64,000 nt of DNA from Alphaproteobacteria bacterium (GTDB lineage: Bacteria > Pseudomonadota > Alphaproteobacteria > Micropepsales > Micropepsaceae), in the NCBI GenBank assembly GCA_020852655.1, contig JADZAI010000103.1, forward strand, positions 1-64,000. Direction: 5' to 3'. The notes under the pieces were generated by a model. That model did no database searches. It was given only the letters and a program-made list of their open reading frames with translations, and had not been told where the DNA came from. Position 1 is the first letter of the stretch; every line of letters starts with the position of its first letter. The position numbers were made by a program, and so were the translations under genes. Shown here piece after piece: positions 62,104 to 64,000 of the stretch.

Positions 62104-62418
62104 TTACGAGCCCTTCATGCGGGTCTTGGAAAGCGCGGTCTTGATCGCGCCATGCTCGACTTCGTGCGCCCGGATCGCGTCCTGGAGCATGTAGCCGAGA
62201 TCCTTGGCTGCCTGCGGGCTCATCCAGACGATGCTGAAGGCTTCCTGCCTCAAGCTTTGGGCATTGCCGGCCTCGTCGCCAAGGGCCCTCAGTTTCTGGA
62301 GCACAAGGCCGAAATTGTTGCCGTTGGACTGCACCTGGAAGCCGGAGGCAAAGGTCTCGGTCACGTTCATCGGCTTGAGATCCGCATCGTCATCCCAGCC
62401 CGTCTGCTCAACAGCCAT
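62104..62418 (-). CDS. Hypothetical protein, DUF3467-like
   Basis: A 104-residue soluble protein. The pattern ASGFQVQSNGNNFGLVLQKL, WMSPQAAKDLGYMLQDAIRAHEVEHG (in pieces) resembles DUF3467 proteins (conserved small proteins with an F-x-x-x-F...SP..AK..L pattern). Function unknown. MAVEQTGWDDD at 62418 is chosen because GGGG lies 7 bases upstream; 62424 is in frame. It stands between the epimerase and GMC genes on the same strand. Confidence 0.7.
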   Translation of the reverse strand: MAVEQTGWDDDADLKPMNVTETFASGFQVQSNGNNFGLVLQKLRALGDEAGNAQSLRQEAFSIVWMSPQAAKDLGYMLQDAIRAHEVEHGAIKTALSKTRMKGS

Positions 62419-62514
62419 GTCCATTCCCCGCACCTTGTAGAGATTGATCGAACTCGAAGTCGTCCCGCCTGCTTGAACCACGCCGCAGCGGTTTTCGCCA
62501 GCGCGCCGCGCCGG

Positions 62515-63651
62515 TCAACCCATGAGCTTGCGTGCCTGAAGCTCCGCATTGGCCGCCTGCGACCGGTCTTCCGGCAAAGGCTGCGTCCCGACCCACGCGG
62601 CGAAGCGCTTCAGGCCGTCGTCCAGGCTGATGGCGGGCACATAGCCCAGCAGGTCGCGCAGCCGCCCCACGTCGGCGAAATTGTGCCGGATATCGCCGAG
62701 GCGGAATTCGGACGTGATCTTGAGATCCGGCGCGCGACCGAAGGCCGCGCTGAGTTTCTCGGCGACGTCCTGCACGCTCGTCTTGATGCCCGATCCGACA
62801 TTGATCGCGGCGGCCGTAACGTCGCTGCGCAGCGCCGCGATCACGGCATTGGCCACGTCCTCGACATGGACGAAGTCACGCGACTCCTGCCCGTCCTCGA
62901 ACAGGGGCAAATGGAGCCCGCGGCGGATGCGCGTCGAGAAGATCGAGAGGATGCCGGTGTAGGGGTTCTGGAGCGACTGGCCCTCGCCATAGACATTCTG
63001 GAAGCGCATATTGACGAAGCCGATACCGAGCGATCCGCAGGAGATCGCTATCAACTGCTCCTGGGCGTATTTGGTTGCGGCATAGATCGAGGCGGGGCTG
63101 ATCCGGTCGTCCTCGCGGGTCGGGACAGCCTCCATGTCCGCCCCGCAGGACGGGCACGGAAATTCCCAGCGGTGCGCGCGGAGCTGTTCGGCGGGACGGC
63201 TGCCCGGCCACACGCGAACCTGCGGCGAGCAGGCGCGACAGACATAGGCGCCCTCGCCATAGATCGAGCGACTGGAGGCCAGCACGACCCGGCGCACGCT
63301 GCGCTGGGCCGTGTTCGCCAGGATATCGAGGAGCACCGCGGTGCCCTGGGCATTGACGTCGTTGTATTTGGCGATCTCGTACATCGACTGGCCGGTGCCG
63401 GTCTCGGCGGCCAGGTGGACGACGAACTCCGCCCCGTTCAGCGCATCGGCGAGGTCACGATGCGACGTCACGGAGCCGCGCCGGAACTCGATGCCCGGCT
63501 GGGCGAGCCAGTCGAGGCCGGACGGCACGCCGCCGTGAATCTGCGGCGAGAGAGTGTCGAGAATGCGAACCGCATAGCCCGCCGCCAGCAGGCCGCGCGT
63601 CAGGTGCGAGCCGATGAATCCGGCTCCGCCCGTCACCAGAACGAGAGACAT
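62515..63651 (-). CDS. NAD-dependent sugar epimerase/dehydratase with CxxC...CxxC insertion
   Basis: A 378-residue extended SDR protein acting on a nucleotide sugar. It has [17 protein letters not shown] (6-22), HLAAETGTGQSMYE, SSRSIYGEG and YAATK (190-194). Between the catalytic Ser block and the Tyr lies an insertion with four cysteines, C138/C141 (VCRAC) and C166/C169 (CPSC), a zinc-ribbon-like pattern absent from standard GalE/RmlB enzymes. It follows the partial last gene by 3 bp and is probably part of a glycan operon that continues beyond the window. Confidence 0.9.
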   Translation of the reverse strand: MSLVLVTGGAGFIGSHLTRGLLAAGYAVRILDTLSPQIHGGVPSGLDWLAQPGIEFRRGSVTSHRDLADALNGAEFVVHLAAETGTGQSMYEIAKYNDVNAQGTAVLLDILANTAQRSVRRVVLASSRSIYGEGAYVCRACSPQVRVWPGSRPAEQLRAHRWEFPCPSCGADMEAVPTREDDRISPASIYAATKYAQEQLIAISCGSLGIGFVNMRFQNVYGEGQSLQNPYTGILSIFSTRIRRGLHLPLFEDGQESRDFVHVEDVANAVIAALRSDVTAAAINVGSGIKTSVQDVAEKLSAAFGRAPDLKITSEFRLGDIRHNFADVGRLRDLLGYVPAISLDDGLKRFAAWVGTQPLPEDRSQAANAELQARKLMG

Positions 63652-63654
63652 GCC

Positions 63655-64000
63655 TCAGGCCGCGACGGATTGCGTCAGCGAGCGTTCGTACATGTCGCGC
63701 TCGGCGCGCCAGAGATCGCCGTAGTCGACGTCCTGGCAATTCGGGAACCACGGCCCGCCATTGGTGTAGTGGATGGCGTTGGGCGCCTTTTCGGGCTTGG
63801 GATACTCGCCCTCGAGGAAATTCCAGGTGAGCGGCAATTCGCCGATCAGGTTGTCGTCAGGAACCCAGCCGAAGCGATGCAGATAGGCCGGGCTCTGCGT
63901 GTTCACGACCTCGGGCGTCAGCGCCTTCACCGCCGGGTGTGCCCCGTTGAAGACCATGAAGGACGACCAGTTCTTGCGCGGATAGCTGGTCTGCACCTGG
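63655..64000 (-). CDS. Probable glycosyltransferase, C-terminal part (cut by window edge)
   Basis: The last 114 or so codons of a gene entering from the right. QTSYPRKNWSSFMVFNGAHPAVKAL, HRFGWVPDDNLIGELPLTWNFL and AIHYTNGGPWFPNCQDVDYGDLW (all read in pieces) match the C-terminal end of a family of putative sugar-transfer proteins seen in capsule clusters. The reading is open at the window edge. It is 3 bp upstream of the epimerase gene on the same strand, implying an operon. Confidence 0.7.
   Translation of the reverse strand, partial: QVQTSYPRKNWSSFMVFNGAHPAVKALTPEVVNTQSPAYLHRFGWVPDDNLIGELPLTWNFLEGEYPKPEKAPNAIHYTNGGPWFPNCQDVDYGDLWRAERDMYERSLTQSVAA

Overview
The window is about 64 kb of GC-rich chromosome with dense, often translationally coupled genes (many 4-base ATGA or GTGA overlaps). 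It has no insertion sequence, prophage block, CRISPR array, tRNA or rRNA that I can recognise. Gene families and gene order point to an alphaproteobacterium: cpoB-tilS-ftsH, def-COQ9, purE-purK beside two DUF465 proteins and rpsU, an aa3-oxidase subunit IV coupled to a three-part pnt operon, and gapR. The hfaA/hfaB holdfast-anchor genes suggest a Caulobacterales-like, surface-attaching lineage. The genus is not decidable from this sequence alone.

Layout. 1-2831: end of the tol-pal cluster (cpoB, tilS, start of ftsH). 3086-11489: general metabolism and small membrane proteins (acyl-CoA ligase, superinfection-immunity-like protein, PQQ-type sugar dehydrogenase, TIGR03862-type flavoprotein, enoyl-CoA hydratase, MFS transporter), with a 192-bp nested inverted repeat before the MFS gene. 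11860-20621: DUF1801 pair, def, COQ9, PaiB, purK/purE, a degenerate GGDEF protein, DUF465 proteins, rpsU and an ABC exporter. 20629-24575: proton-translocating transhydrogenase operon with an extra small membrane protein. 24723-35572: hydrolases, thioesterases, a quinol-type nitric oxide reductase operon, an ABC1 kinase and an M3 peptidase.

35595-50408 is the first half of a surface-polysaccharide region: an ABC-2 export permease, a sigma-54 response regulator, the four dTDP-L-rhamnose genes (rfbCBDA), UDP-glucose dehydrogenase, Gmd/Rmd for GDP-D-rhamnose, a glycosyltransferase and a free-standing repeat protein. 50603-53050 is the holdfast-anchor module: hfaA, hfaB, and a third secreted protein built of four repeats about 47 residues apart. 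53085-58098 is a coupled operon of a PhyH-type dioxygenase, a GT4 glycosyltransferase and a 950-residue protein joining repeats, a GT2 domain and a GH99/WbsX-like domain. The right end holds a secreted His-rich protein, a PAS protein, a GMC oxidoreductase, a sugar epimerase with a zinc-ribbon-like insertion and the C-terminal end of what is probably a sugar-transfer enzyme.

The most interesting reading is that the hfa-type module is under sigma-54 control. Both transcription units carry near-perfect -24/-12 elements (50603-50618 and 52291-52306), a weaker one precedes the PAS gene (59364-59379), and an orphan sigma-54 activator lies about 14 kb away between the export permease and the rhamnose genes. 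Together these genes could make, export and anchor a rhamnose-containing adhesive polysaccharide. That functional link is inference.
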